A stretch of DNA of 64,000 bases. Origin: Mucilaginibacter sp. KACC 22063. GTDB taxonomy: Bacteria > Bacteroidota > Bacteroidia > Sphingobacteriales > Sphingobacteriaceae. The stretch's first letter is position 1; every line of letters begins with the position of its first letter. A program made the position numbers and the translations under genes. The DNA lies in NCBI RefSeq assembly GCF_028736115.1, contig NZ_CP117877.1:1550001-1614000 (forward strand), in the 5' to 3' direction. Under the pieces are notes generated by a model. The model did no database searches. It had not been told where the DNA came from and worked only from the letters and a program-made list of their open reading frames with translations. Below, piece by piece: positions 6,572 to 16,042 of this stretch.

Positions 6572-9136
6572 ATGTGTGCTGTGAAATCACTTTCTTTTTT
6601 GTTGTTCTGTGCTTTAACTATACCAGCTTTTGCTCAAAAAGCTGAACCTGTTGCGGTAGAAAATGGCGTTTCCTATCAACTGGCCAATTATCGTCAAAAG
6701 GCAATTGATAACATCCAGTATACATTAGATTTTACAATTCCTGCAGAGAAGAGTAAAGAGATACAGGCTACTGAAATAATAGCTTTTGACCTGAAAAATA
6801 ACAATCAGTTATTACAACTCGATTTTAAACAGGATGCAGCACATATCAAAAGCATCTCAGTAAACGGAAAACAAGCTAACACTGATTTACAACACGAACA
6901 TTTATTAATAGATAAAAGCCTGCTTCATACAGGTGCCAACAAAATTTCAATTGATTTTATTGCAGGTAACGAATCGCTTAACCGTAACGAGGATTATTTG
7001 TACGCCTTGTTTGTACCCGATCATGCACGCTCGGTGTTTCCATGCTTTGACCAACCCGATTTAAAAGCAAAGTTCCTATTAACACTCACTGTGCCGCAGG
7101 GATGGAATGTTTTAGCAAATGGCGTTAAAAAAGACTCGTTAGCAAAAGGCAATCAGGTAACCTATCACTTTGCCAATTCAGATAAGCTTCCTACCTATCT
7201 TTTTTCGTTTACAGCAGGTAAGTACAACAGTGTTATTAAAGCAATTGGAAACCGCAAAGCCGAATTTTTATATCGCGAAACAGACCAGGCTAAAATTAAA
7301 CTGAGTGTCGATTCGGTATTTGATATTCATAAAAATGCGATCGACTTTTTACAAGGATACACCGGTATTGGCTTTCCTTTTCAAAAGGTAGGGTTTGTAG
7401 CTATCCCCGATTTTCAATTCGGTGGTATGGAACATCCGGGCGAGGTGCAATATAAAGCGTCGAGCTTGTTTCTTGACGATGGTGCAACAAAAGACCAGTT
7501 AATCAGCCGCATTAACCTGATCTCGCACGAAACAGCCCACATGTGGTTCGGTGATATGGTAACCATGCGCTGGTTCAATGATGTTTGGATGAAAGAGGTA
7601 TTCGCCAACTTTATGGCCGATAAAGTGACCGAGAAACTGATGGGAAGCGAAACCTTCAAGCTTAAGTTCTTGCAGGATCATTATCCGGCTGCCTATGGTG
7701 TCGACCGCACAACCGGCGCTAACCCCATCCGCCAGCAACTGGATAACTTGCAGGATGCAGGATCAATGTACGGCAATATCATCTATCACAAAGCACCGAT
7801 TATGATGCGCGGCCTAGAGATGTTGATGGGGAAAGAGAACTTTCGGAAAGGTGTGCAAGAGTATTTAAAAAAGTATGCATACAGCAATGCCACCTGGCCC
7901 GATTTGATCGCCATATTAAGTAAGTATACTAAAGCTGACCTTTATAAATGGAACAAGGTTTGGGTAAACCAGCCCGGCAGGCCGGTGTTTGATTACAAGG
8001 TAAGTTACAGCGGAGATAAGATCAGTAAGTTTACGCTTACCCAGCATCCTGAATTTGGCGAAGAACGTTACTGGCCACAAACCTTTAATATTTTATTAGT
8101 CTACCCAGATCATTCTAAAAATATCCCGGTTAGTGTAAGTGATAAATCCTTAAATATTACTAAAGCCATAGGTGGAAAAAAGCCTGAGTATATCGTATTT
8201 GATACCGAAGGTGTTGGATATGGCCTTTTGCCATTAGATACTATAGCCCTTAAAAATGTATTTAAGGTGCATAACCCGCTTCAGCGGGCGTCTACTTATA
8301 TTACTGCTTATGAAAATATGCTGGCTGGCAGATATATTAAACCGGATCAATTGATTGATTTACTTTCCGCTGGTTTAAAGGCAGAGGATAATGAAATGAA
8401 CCTGCGTTTGATAACAGGTTATATCGGTAGCATTTATTGGGAGTTTTTGTCGCCTGCCAAACGAAAGGATTTAATCGTTAAATTGGAGGATTTGCTTTGG
8501 GATGCCATGCAGCAACAAGCTGCTGCAAATAATAAGAAGGTCTTATTTAAAACCTATCAGGATATTTACCTGAGTAATGCAGCTAAACAAAACATTTACA
8601 CTATCTGGCAAAAGCAGCAGGCACCTGCCGGTATAAAGCTTGCCGAAGATGATTATACTTCCCTTGCGTTTTCTATTGCTTTAAAAAGTGATACAGTTAC
8701 GCATGTATTGCAACAGCAAGAGGAACGTATTAAAAACGCAGACCGTAAAAAGCGTATCGAGTTTTTAATGCCTGCACTTGCTTTGGACCAGCAAACCCGC
8801 GATCAGTTTTTTTATAGTCTAAAAGCTCGTAAGAATCGTGAAAAGGAAGCATGGGTAGGTACTGCGCTATATTACCTCAATCATCCGTTAAGGCAAAAAA
8901 CTTCTGTGAAATATGTACAGACAAGCCTTGATATGGCCGACGAAATCCAGCGGACAGGTGACATCTTTTTTCCATCTTCATGGTTAGGTGCATCGCTTGG
9001 TAGTTATCAAAGCCATGAGGTGGCACAAATGGTAAGGGACTTTATAAAAGTACACCCTAACTATAACCCCAAACTGCGCGACAAGATATTGCAGGCAGCG
9101 GATAATGTTTTCAGGGCTGAAAAACTGATTGATTAA
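6572..9136 (+). CDS. Secreted M1 family zinc aminopeptidase
   Basis: 854 aa with a signal peptide (first 21 residues, cleavage after AFA). The zinc site is H319-E320-x-x-H323 (HETAHMWFGD) with E342 as third ligand (exact HExxH-18-E spacing). The substrate-anchoring exopeptidase motif is GGMEHPG at 284-290, with His where most M1 enzymes have Asn (GxMEN). The long N-terminal beta domain and C-terminal helical region are of normal size. It starts one base after the transporter stop, so it is likely the last gene of the pxp operon; it would release N-terminal residues of peptides in the periplasm and could feed oxoproline salvage. Confidence 0.92.
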   Translation: MCAVKSLSFLLFCALTIPAFAQKAEPVAVENGVSYQLANYRQKAIDNIQYTLDFTIPAEKSKEIQATEIIAFDLKNNNQLLQLDFKQDAAHIKSISVNGKQANTDLQHEHLLIDKSLLHTGANKISIDFIAGNESLNRNEDYLYALFVPDHARSVFPCFDQPDLKAKFLLTLTVPQGWNVLANGVKKDSLAKGNQVTYHFANSDKLPTYLFSFTAGKYNSVIKAIGNRKAEFLYRETDQAKIKLSVDSVFDIHKNAIDFLQGYTGIGFPFQKVGFVAIPDFQFGGMEHPGEVQYKASSLFLDDGATKDQLISRINLISHETAHMWFGDMVTMRWFNDVWMKEVFANFMADKVTEKLMGSETFKLKFLQDHYPAAYGVDRTTGANPIRQQLDNLQDAGSMYGNIIYHKAPIMMRGLEMLMGKENFRKGVQEYLKKYAYSNATWPDLIAILSKYTKADLYKWNKVWVNQPGRPVFDYKVSYSGDKISKFTLTQHPEFGEERYWPQTFNILLVYPDHSKNIPVSVSDKSLNITKAIGGKKPEYIVFDTEGVGYGLLPLDTIALKNVFKVHNPLQRASTYITAYENMLAGRYIKPDQLIDLLSAGLKAEDNEMNLRLITGYIGSIYWEFLSPAKRKDLIVKLEDLLWDAMQQQAAANNKKVLFKTYQDIYLSNAAKQNIYTIWQKQQAPAGIKLAEDDYTSLAFSIALKSDTVTHVLQQQEERIKNADRKKRIEFLMPALALDQQTRDQFFYSLKARKNREKEAWVGTALYYLNHPLRQKTSVKYVQTSLDMADEIQRTGDIFFPSSWLGASLGSYQSHEVAQMVRDFIKVHPNYNPKLRDKILQAADNVFRAEKLID

Positions 9137-9816
9137 TGTTTCATAAATGACATACCTACTGCTGTACCTGCACCGATAAGGCTACCAACAGCAACGTCGG
9201 TAGGGTAGTGCACACCAAGGTACATGCGTGAATAGCTGATGGTGCCTGCCCATAAAAAGGCAGGTGCAATCACATACCATTTGGGGTAAGCAATGGATAA
9301 TGCTGTTGCCGTAGATATACTGGTAGCAGCATGGCCTGACGGGAAGGATGTGCTGCCGGCCCGGTATACGGGTATGATCTCTATATCTTTTATAAAAGGC
9401 CGTGGCCGCCTCACAAAGTGTTTAATTAAATAAGTAACACCGTAGGTGATAGCAGTACTGGTGGCTATATAACCTGCATTTTGCCTCATTACCTTATCAT
9501 GGCCCAAAGTTCCACCTATAAACAAACCTGCGGGTACGCCAATATCGCCGTATTTGATGGTATTGGTCCAGAACAGCATGGCATGTGTTTTTGGGTTTGA
9601 CCGCCCGCGGGCAATATTGATCATCACCTGGTTTTCCCAGGCCTGGATTTTCCCAGGTGGCTCAATAATTACAGGCGATTGAGCAAAGGCATGTAAACCA
9701 CAAAAAACAAGCACTAAATGAAACAGTATCAGTACTGCGCTGTATTGTATTTTTTGACAAATAGATTTCAAGAAATTTCGGTGTAAAGTCAAATTATTTT
9801 GCCACTTTAAATGCAT
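9133..9816 (-). CDS. PAP2 family phosphatase, exported or membrane-bound
   Basis: 227 aa from ATG 9816. All three PAP2 motifs are present: KHFVRRPRP (KxxxxxxRP), FPSGHA, and SRMYLGVHYPTD (SRxxxxxHxxxD). The N-terminal hydrophobic stretch ends in LHAFAQ, a likely signal peptide. A TTG at 9771 would start the protein at KSICQKIQYS and give a more normal signal peptide, so the start is uncertain. The family removes phosphate from lipid pyrophosphates or phosphatidate. The 3' end overlaps the convergent aminopeptidase gene by 4 bp, with no terminator between. Confidence 0.88.
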   Translation of the reverse strand: MHLKWQNNLTLHRNFLKSICQKIQYSAVLILFHLVLVFCGLHAFAQSPVIIEPPGKIQAWENQVMINIARGRSNPKTHAMLFWTNTIKYGDIGVPAGLFIGGTLGHDKVMRQNAGYIATSTAITYGVTYLIKHFVRRPRPFIKDIEIIPVYRAGSTSFPSGHAATSISTATALSIAYPKWYVIAPAFLWAGTISYSRMYLGVHYPTDVAVGSLIGAGTAVGMSFMKH

Positions 9817-9895
9817 TACTATCACATGACAATGTATCGTAATAATAACACATTTTTGTTGTTATATGTTCAATCAATCTAAACAGGTTTATTAA

Positions 9896-11158
9896 ATGAA
9901 TTATCAGGAGATATTGGAGCAAGTTAGCGAGTACGTTAAATACTTCTACCAAAATAATGATATGGGCAAGTTTCCATATCACGATAAAAAACATACTAAT
10001 GAAGTAGTGACCCGTGCTACAGAAATTGCTAACCATTATCAGTTAGACGACCATGACTTTTTTATTGTAGTAGCCGCTGCATGGTTTCATGATCTGGGTT
10101 ATCCTATTGATGCAAAACACCATGAAGAACAGGGGGCTGTACTTGCCGAGAACTTCCTGAAAAAGCATGCTGTACCTGCCGAAGACATAGATGCGGTTAA
10201 GCGCTGCATAATGGCTACCAAAATGCCGCAAAATCCGCAATCGCTTAATGAAAGGATCTTATGCGATGCCGATCTGTTTAACCTCGGTACAGATACCTTT
10301 CGCGACCGTGATAAACTATTGCGCGACGAGTATAACGAGTGGCACCAGGATGGTATCAGCAAATATGACTGGCATTTAAAAACCATCCACTTTTTGGAAA
10401 TGCAGCACTACCATACAGATTATGCACAACTGCTGCTTACAGAAACCAAACAAAAAAATTTAGAAGAATTAAAAGACAAAGTGGCCAAAAAAGAAAAGGA
10501 AAAGGATAAAGACGCTGAAAGGGATAACAAAAAGCTGGTAAAAGAGCAAAAGTTTGATGATCCGGTGCAGATACTTCCAACAAAAGAACCTGTAGCTACA
10601 GCAAGTAAAAAAAGTAAAAAAGACAAGCCCGAGAAGGGGATCGAAACCATGTTCCGTATCAGCTCGAGCAACCATCAACGTTTAAGCGATATGGCCGACA
10701 ACAAGGCGCATATCATGATCACGGTCAATTCAATCATATTATCGGCAATTATCAGTTTGTTGTTGCGCCGTTTAAGTGAAAACGAATACCTGATCATCCC
10801 AACCTGTATTATATTAACAGTAAGTTTGCTGGCAATGACCTTTGCCATACTGGCAACAAGGCCTTCCTTACCCGAGGGGGTTTTTACCCGTCAGGATGTT
10901 GATAATAAACAGGTTAACCTGTTGTTCTTTGGTAATTTTTACCGTATGTCGCTTGATGATTATACCTATGGTATGGCAAAAATGATGGAAGACAGGGACT
11001 TTTTGTATGGCAGCTTAACCAGGGATGTTTATACACAAGGCATTGTATTAGGTAAAAAATATCGCCTGTTGCGCATATCTTATAACATATTTATGTTTGG
11101 CCTTATTGGGGCTGTACTGGCATTCATTATTGCTTCGGCATTTTTCGGTCATAAATAA
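9896..11158 (+). CDS. HD-domain phosphohydrolase fused to a PycTM-like (Pycsar effector type) membrane domain
   Basis: 420 aa in three parts. Residues 1-185 are an HD domain with the metal ligands H33, H65-D66 and the D124/D126 pair (CDADLF). Residues 186-250 form a highly charged Lys/Glu linker. Residues 251-415 have three predicted membrane helices (about 272-292, 298-320, 395-417) starting with the SDMADNKAHIMITVNSIIL signature of the PycTM domain, the effector part of Pycsar cyclic-nucleotide defence. HD domains cleave phosphoester bonds, often in signalling nucleotides. It is 6 bp upstream of ppk1. No nucleotide cyclase gene is nearby, so a full Pycsar system is not shown; nucleotide-controlled membrane function is an inference. 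Confidence 0.82.
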   Translation: MNYQEILEQVSEYVKYFYQNNDMGKFPYHDKKHTNEVVTRATEIANHYQLDDHDFFIVVAAAWFHDLGYPIDAKHHEEQGAVLAENFLKKHAVPAEDIDAVKRCIMATKMPQNPQSLNERILCDADLFNLGTDTFRDRDKLLRDEYNEWHQDGISKYDWHLKTIHFLEMQHYHTDYAQLLLTETKQKNLEELKDKVAKKEKEKDKDAERDNKKLVKEQKFDDPVQILPTKEPVATASKKSKKDKPEKGIETMFRISSSNHQRLSDMADNKAHIMITVNSIILSAIISLLLRRLSENEYLIIPTCIILTVSLLAMTFAILATRPSLPEGVFTRQDVDNKQVNLLFFGNFYRMSLDDYTYGMAKMMEDRDFLYGSLTRDVYTQGIVLGKKYRLLRISYNIFMFGLIGAVLAFIIASAFFGHK

Positions 11159-11164
11159 ACAATT

Positions 11165-13213
11165 ATGCTTCAGTCTGCCGAATTTTTTAACCGCGATATT
11201 AGCTGGCTGGCTTTTAATGGCCGTGTATTAGAAGAAGCTGCTAAACCCAATACGCCATTAATTGAAAGGGTTAAGTTTCTTGGGATATTCTCATCCAATC
11301 TTGATGAGTTTTACCGGGTACGTATGCCGGTATTAAAAGCCTTAGAGAAGATCAGCAAAAAAGATAGCAACGATTTTGACTTTGATGAGCAGGCAAAGGT
11401 CTTGCATCAGGCAGGCAACATTATCCATGAGCAGCAGGTTAGGTTCGGCGATATTTTTGTGAATCAGTTGATACCCGGTTTACGCGAAAAGGGTGTGCAT
11501 GTATGTTATAGCGAAGAATTTCCGGATTTTGTAAAAAGTGAGGTAAGCGATTATTTCCTTTCGGAAGTGATGGCTTTTCTACAACCGGTACCGCTTGATG
11601 AAAAAGCCATCTTCTTTCCGGAAAATAATAAGCTGTATTTTATTGTACAGCTAAAAGATAAGGACGACAAAGAACAGCTAATGTTGTTGAATATCCCGTC
11701 AGACCAGCTGCCGCGATTCTTCACCACACAAACAGATGATGGGCAAATTATCTTCTTCCTTGATGATATCATCCGGTATAATATGGATAAGGTTTTCCGC
11801 AATATGGAGATCATATCCTGTTATAGTTTTAAGATCACCCGCGATGCCGAACTTGATTTGAAAGATGAATACCCTGGAGACTTATCAGAGCAGATAGAAA
11901 AGCAGCTGAGCAAGCGCGATGCAGGCTTAGCCACAAGGTTTTTATTTGAGCAGGGTTTGCCATTACGTATACTGGAAATGTTGCGAATGGAACTGAAGAT
12001 AGAAAACGCAACCACAGTAGAAGGTGCACGTTATCATAACCTGAAAGATCTGGTATCATTACCGGTCAGCAATAAGGATTTGGCTTATGATAAGTGGCCG
12101 CCAATTGATTTGCCCGAAGTTAAAGTAGCCAGAACCATTGCCGAGGTAATTGAAGAGAAGGACCTGATGGTGCATGCGCCATACCAATCCTATCATCCGG
12201 TATTGCGGTTTTTTAATGAGGCTGCCATTAACCCCGATGTTGTTGAAATCAATGTAACGCTTTACCGTGTAGCCAGCGACTCGCGCATTGTTAATGCGCT
12301 GATCAGCGCCGCTAAGAATGGAAAAAAGGTAAATGTTGTTGTTGAACTGAAAGCCCGTTTTGATGAAGCCAACAATTTAAAGTGGGCCAAGAAAATGAAA
12401 GCGGCAGGAGTGAGCATTATTTACAGCATCACTGCGCTTAAAATACATGCTAAAATAGCACTGGTAAAAACTAAAAGGAACAACCGCATAAAATATACCG
12501 GCTTGCTGGCCACCGGTAACTTAAATGAGGGGACAGCCAGGTTTTATACAGATCACATTTTGCTTACTGCCAATACCAAGCTGTTGCGCGAAGTGGAGTT
12601 ACTGTTTATTTTCCTTGCTAAACGCCAAAAAGTATCCTCGCCGGATATGATCGGCTTTGAGCATTTGTTGGTTGCACAGTTCAATTTGCAAAGCAAGTTC
12701 TTAGCGTTGATTGACCGCGAAATCGGCTTTGCCAAACAAGGTTTGCCTGCGCAGATCACCATCAAAATGAATAACCTTGAAGAAGAGGTGTTGATTAATA
12801 AACTTTATGAAGCATCGCAGGCAGGGGTTAAAATAGCCTTAATTGTTCGTAGTATTTGCCGCTTGATTCCAGGTGTAGCAGGCATGAGCGAAAACATCAA
12901 CATACGGCGTATTGTAGATCGTTACCTGGAGCATGGGCGTGTATTTATTTTCGGCAATAATGGTAACATGGAACTGTTTATGGGTTCTGCCGACTGGATG
13001 AACAGGAATATCTATCATCGGATAGAGGTATGTTTCCCGGTATATGACGAAGACATAAAAAAGGAAATGATGCAGTTGATCGATTTTCAACTAAATGATA
13101 ATGTTCAGGCAGTTAGGATAGATGATTCTTTAAATAATGTAAAAATTGAAGCAAATGGTAATCATTTAAGCTCGCAAAGGGCGATTTATCAATTTTTGCA
13201 GCGAAAGAATTAA
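11165..13213 (+). CDS. ppk1: Polyphosphate kinase 1
   Basis: 682 aa, full length for PPK1, which polymerises the gamma-phosphate of ATP into polyphosphate. The N-terminus FFNRDISWLAFNGRVLEEA, the HAPYQSYHPVLRFF region and the two phospholipase-D-like catalytic domains are seen. The phosphorylated His is H428 in LKIHAKIAL and the second active-site His is H590 in YLEHGRVFIF, at nearly the same positions as H435 and H592 of the E. coli enzyme. GSADWMNRNIYHRIE near the C-terminus is also conserved. It lies between the HD-PycTM gene and the GAF gene, probably in one transcript. Confidence 0.96.
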   Translation: MLQSAEFFNRDISWLAFNGRVLEEAAKPNTPLIERVKFLGIFSSNLDEFYRVRMPVLKALEKISKKDSNDFDFDEQAKVLHQAGNIIHEQQVRFGDIFVNQLIPGLREKGVHVCYSEEFPDFVKSEVSDYFLSEVMAFLQPVPLDEKAIFFPENNKLYFIVQLKDKDDKEQLMLLNIPSDQLPRFFTTQTDDGQIIFFLDDIIRYNMDKVFRNMEIISCYSFKITRDAELDLKDEYPGDLSEQIEKQLSKRDAGLATRFLFEQGLPLRILEMLRMELKIENATTVEGARYHNLKDLVSLPVSNKDLAYDKWPPIDLPEVKVARTIAEVIEEKDLMVHAPYQSYHPVLRFFNEAAINPDVVEINVTLYRVASDSRIVNALISAAKNGKKVNVVVELKARFDEANNLKWAKKMKAAGVSIIYSITALKIHAKIALVKTKRNNRIKYTGLLATGNLNEGTARFYTDHILLTANTKLLREVELLFIFLAKRQKVSSPDMIGFEHLLVAQFNLQSKFLALIDREIGFAKQGLPAQITIKMNNLEEEVLINKLYEASQAGVKIALIVRSICRLIPGVAGMSENINIRRIVDRYLEHGRVFIFGNNGNMELFMGSADWMNRNIYHRIEVCFPVYDEDIKKEMMQLIDFQLNDNVQAVRIDDSLNNVKIEANGNHLSSQRAIYQFLQRKN

Positions 13214-13248
13214 ATAAAATGTTAAAATTTGCGCAGAGTTTATAAAAT

Positions 13249-15540
13249 ATGGGCCTGCCTTTAAACATCGAATCACCGTTTGAAATTCATTTATCCTTTT
13301 TCGAGGTAATTGAAAAGCTTGAGAAAGTTGCGTCTGATCCGAATAATGTAAAGGCTGCCGAGGCGAAAGAACTGCTTGCCGAGATTGCGCTGCATCCTGA
13401 ACTGCGGGATGGTATAAACACCATTGAAGAGATTGAGCAGAATGCAGAACTAATACGCAGGATGCTTGCAGATTACTTTCCGGCCGAACTTTCTGAAAAT
13501 GAAATTAAAGCAGTAGGCCTGCCTTATCGTAAGGTAGTTTTTAACTTTTCTGAGCGCTTTAAACGAATACTTGATGCAGCTGGTCCCGATTTTGACATCG
13601 GTATCCGCGATTTTGACGAGCACCAATCCTATGTGTTAAGCTGCTGCATTATTCTTAACGAGCATTATGGTACCCGGTTAGATTTTAATAAACCCATGTT
13701 TTATGATATCCCTACAGCTAATGGTACCATAAAACACTACCGTATTTTATATAACGCCGATTTTCTGCACATAACGCCAACAGAGCGTTCTGTAAAGCTA
13801 ACGCAGGAAGATATCGACCTGCTGCTGGACAATTACGACGACCTGGAGTTATGGAAAGCCAAGTTTCCGAAAGAAAGCTGGATGCTGCGCGGGTTTTCTT
13901 TAATGAACCTGTATGATGCAACTGTTGAAAATGCGGTTTCATTACTTAAAGAAAAGCTGCTTAGCTCTGATCTGGCTAACTTTAAAGAAAGCATGGAATC
14001 TATTTTCCGTTCCATTTACAGCTTGCCCGATCTTAGGGTGGGGTTTATGCTGTACAATAAGGAAGCGAACATTTTTAGTAACACTAATTTAGACAACCCG
14101 TTAAAAAGCTATATTTTAAAAGAGGGTGAAATAGGGCTTGACAATACGATATGCATGGAGTTTTATAATGACACTGTGCAGGAACGTAATTATTTTGCAA
14201 TAGCAGATGTTGAACGTTTTGCCGGGGAAAACAATAGCGGATTGGGACTGCATTTGTTGGCAGAGGATATACGCAGTATCATATTGGCGCCTGTAATTAA
14301 AAACGGCATATTGTTAGGTGTGTTAGAATTGGTTTCGTCAACCGCTAAAGCATTAAACAGTGTTAATGCACACAAGTTGGAAATGGTGATGCCATTTTTA
14401 ACAGATACGGTTGAACGCGGTGTATCTGAATTTCAAAACCAGGTCCAAGCCATCATTCAAAATTATTATACCACCATACACACCAGTGTTTACTGGCGGT
14501 TCAGGGAAGAGGCGCAAAAACTGATTCATGCGCGCCGGCAGGGCGAAAGTTACGCGCTTAAAGAAGTTATATTTAACGACGTGTACCCTTTATACGGGCA
14601 GATTGATATCAAGGGGTCGTCTGAAGCGCGTAATGCTAGTATTCAGCATGACCTGAAAAATCAACTGAGTGCATTGCTTGTTACCTTGTACCAGGCCGAA
14701 AAGTTTTGTGGTAAAGCAGCTTTTGAAGGAGAGCGAAAGATGGTAGAGGGTTTCATGAACGAATTGAAAAACCCGATACTGGCCAGTACCGAACAGCATA
14801 TTACCGATTACCTGAGCAGTGTAGTGCATTATAAGTTGTTACAGCAAAACTGTAGCGACCTCAGGCCTGCACTTGACAGCTATTTTGCGGAAACAAATAA
14901 AAAGTCGGGCGATTTTTACATCCACCGACGTAAGTATGAAACAACAGTATCGTTGATCAATGACAAGCTTACGCGCTATCTTGATGTTAAGGAAGCCGAG
15001 GCCCAGTTAATATTTCCGCATTATTACGAGCGTTTTAAAACCGATGGGGTAGAGCATAATATGTATATCGGTGCTTCCATTTCTCCCGACCGTGGATTTA
15101 ACCTTACGCATTTGCATCATCTAAGGCTTTGGCAATTGACTGCACTATGTGAAATGGAAAGAGCCTATAATGAAATTAAACCAAGGCTGCCTTTTCAATT
15201 TGAGGTTACTACGCTCATACTGGCTTATTACACAGCAATATCCATCCGTTTCCGCATGGACGAAAAACGTTTTGATATAGACGGTACCTACAATGCACGT
15301 TTCGAGATCGTTAAAAAACGTATAGATAAAGCGCATATCAAAAATTCGGCTGAAAGAATAACTGAAGCTGGTAAAGTAACTATTGTTTATTCGAGCGATA
15401 CCGAGGAGCAGGAATATCGCGGTTATATTGCCAAGCTGCAGCAGCAACATTTACTTGGCGATGAAATCGAAAACTTTGAGTTGGAAGATCTGCAGGGCGT
15501 AGCTGGATTACGCGCACTTCGTGTTAAAATTACACACTAA
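13249..15540 (+). CDS. Large cytoplasmic GAF-domain protein with an H-box-like motif
   Basis: 763 aa, no signal peptide or membrane helix. A GAF-like domain covers about residues 240-395 (VGFMLYNKEANIF, then SIILAPVIKNGILLGVLELVS). At 466-476 the sequence QHDLKNQLSAL resembles the H-box of histidine-kinase dimerisation domains, but no HATPase N, G1 or G2 box follows, so it cannot be a kinase by itself. The rest (480-763) is mostly helical and not recognised. It follows ppk1 by 35 bp. A phosphotransfer or scaffold role in polyphosphate or nucleotide signalling is possible but not shown. Confidence 0.65.
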   Translation: MGLPLNIESPFEIHLSFFEVIEKLEKVASDPNNVKAAEAKELLAEIALHPELRDGINTIEEIEQNAELIRRMLADYFPAELSENEIKAVGLPYRKVVFNFSERFKRILDAAGPDFDIGIRDFDEHQSYVLSCCIILNEHYGTRLDFNKPMFYDIPTANGTIKHYRILYNADFLHITPTERSVKLTQEDIDLLLDNYDDLELWKAKFPKESWMLRGFSLMNLYDATVENAVSLLKEKLLSSDLANFKESMESIFRSIYSLPDLRVGFMLYNKEANIFSNTNLDNPLKSYILKEGEIGLDNTICMEFYNDTVQERNYFAIADVERFAGENNSGLGLHLLAEDIRSIILAPVIKNGILLGVLELVSSTAKALNSVNAHKLEMVMPFLTDTVERGVSEFQNQVQAIIQNYYTTIHTSVYWRFREEAQKLIHARRQGESYALKEVIFNDVYPLYGQIDIKGSSEARNASIQHDLKNQLSALLVTLYQAEKFCGKAAFEGERKMVEGFMNELKNPILASTEQHITDYLSSVVHYKLLQQNCSDLRPALDSYFAETNKKSGDFYIHRRKYETTVSLINDKLTRYLDVKEAEAQLIFPHYYERFKTDGVEHNMYIGASISPDRGFNLTHLHHLRLWQLTALCEMERAYNEIKPRLPFQFEVTTLILAYYTAISIRFRMDEKRFDIDGTYNARFEIVKKRIDKAHIKNSAERITEAGKVTIVYSSDTEEQEYRGYIAKLQQQHLLGDEIENFELEDLQGVAGLRALRVKITH

Positions 15541-15591
15541 ATTTCCCGCTTTTACGAGATTTATTCTACATTTGTCACCCCGTTGTCAATT

Positions 15592-15630
15592 AGTCAATTT
15601 GGTTTACTATTTTAGTCAACTTGGTTTACT
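15592..15630. promoter_or_regulatory. Two tandem copies of a palindromic MarR-type operator
   Basis: GTCAATTTGGTTTAC (15593-15607) and GTCAACTTGGTTTAC (15615-15629) are imperfect palindromes of form GTMAAY-N3-GTTKAC, spaced 22 bp (two helical turns). A third copy in reverse is at 18623-18637 before the marR gene. The second copy overlaps the -7 box, the position expected for repression. Confidence 0.7.
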
Positions 15631-15634
15631 TTTG
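15598..15634 (+). promoter_or_regulatory. Promoter of the small protein / DUF5686 operon
   Basis: TACTTTTG (15627-15634) is an exact TAnnTTTG -7 box 19 bp before the ATG at 15654. TTTG at 15598-15601 is a candidate -33 box, though the 25-nt spacer is longer than usual. Confidence 0.5.
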
Positions 15635-15653
15635 CTTCATCAATCAAGTAGAC

Positions 15654-16028
15654 ATGGCAACGTTAAGTTTATCACAGCATACTTTTCAAAATTTCTTTAA
15701 AAAATCTCAGGCAACTACCAGCTTTAAATGCATTGAGTTTAATAAAGAGACAGGCGAATGCGAAAAAAGCGAACGTCAGGAAAATGTCATTCCGACTAAA
15801 ACTAACTGGAAAAATGTAACAAACTACTTATTGCATGCCTCTTATGAAGGTTTTAAGCAAAATCTTAACGGTGCCGATATCAATATCGATTACCTGCTGC
15901 TGACCATCAAAGTGTATAGTGCAATTGGCTTAAAGCTGGTATCAAAACCGGCAAAGTCAATTTCGCATACCGTAAATAAAATTATTTCAACGCTCAATCG
16001 TCCTCATAATCACTCAGTACTCAATTAA
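15654..16028 (+). CDS. Small protein of unknown function in the MarR-controlled operon
   Basis: 124 aa from ATG 15654; an in-frame upstream start at 15621 is rejected because it lies on top of the -7 box and operator. The protein is basic and Ser/Thr/Asn-rich, begins MATLSLSQHTFQNFFKKSQ and has a middle acidic patch (FNKETGECEKSERQE). I see no signal peptide and no known domain; residues about 85-115 (DYLLLTIKVYSAIGLKL) form an amphipathic or weakly hydrophobic helix. It lies 14 bp before the DUF5686 gene, so the two are likely co-expressed. Confidence 0.65.
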   Translation: MATLSLSQHTFQNFFKKSQATTSFKCIEFNKETGECEKSERQENVIPTKTNWKNVTNYLLHASYEGFKQNLNGADINIDYLLLTIKVYSAIGLKLVSKPAKSISHTVNKIISTLNRPHNHSVLN

Positions 16029-16042
16029 CATTTAGAAAGTAA

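Noticed and set aside
9896..11158. Calling a complete Pycsar defence system
   Set aside because: Only the effector-like domain is present. No pyrimidine cyclase gene occurs in the window, so the finding is limited to a domain relation.
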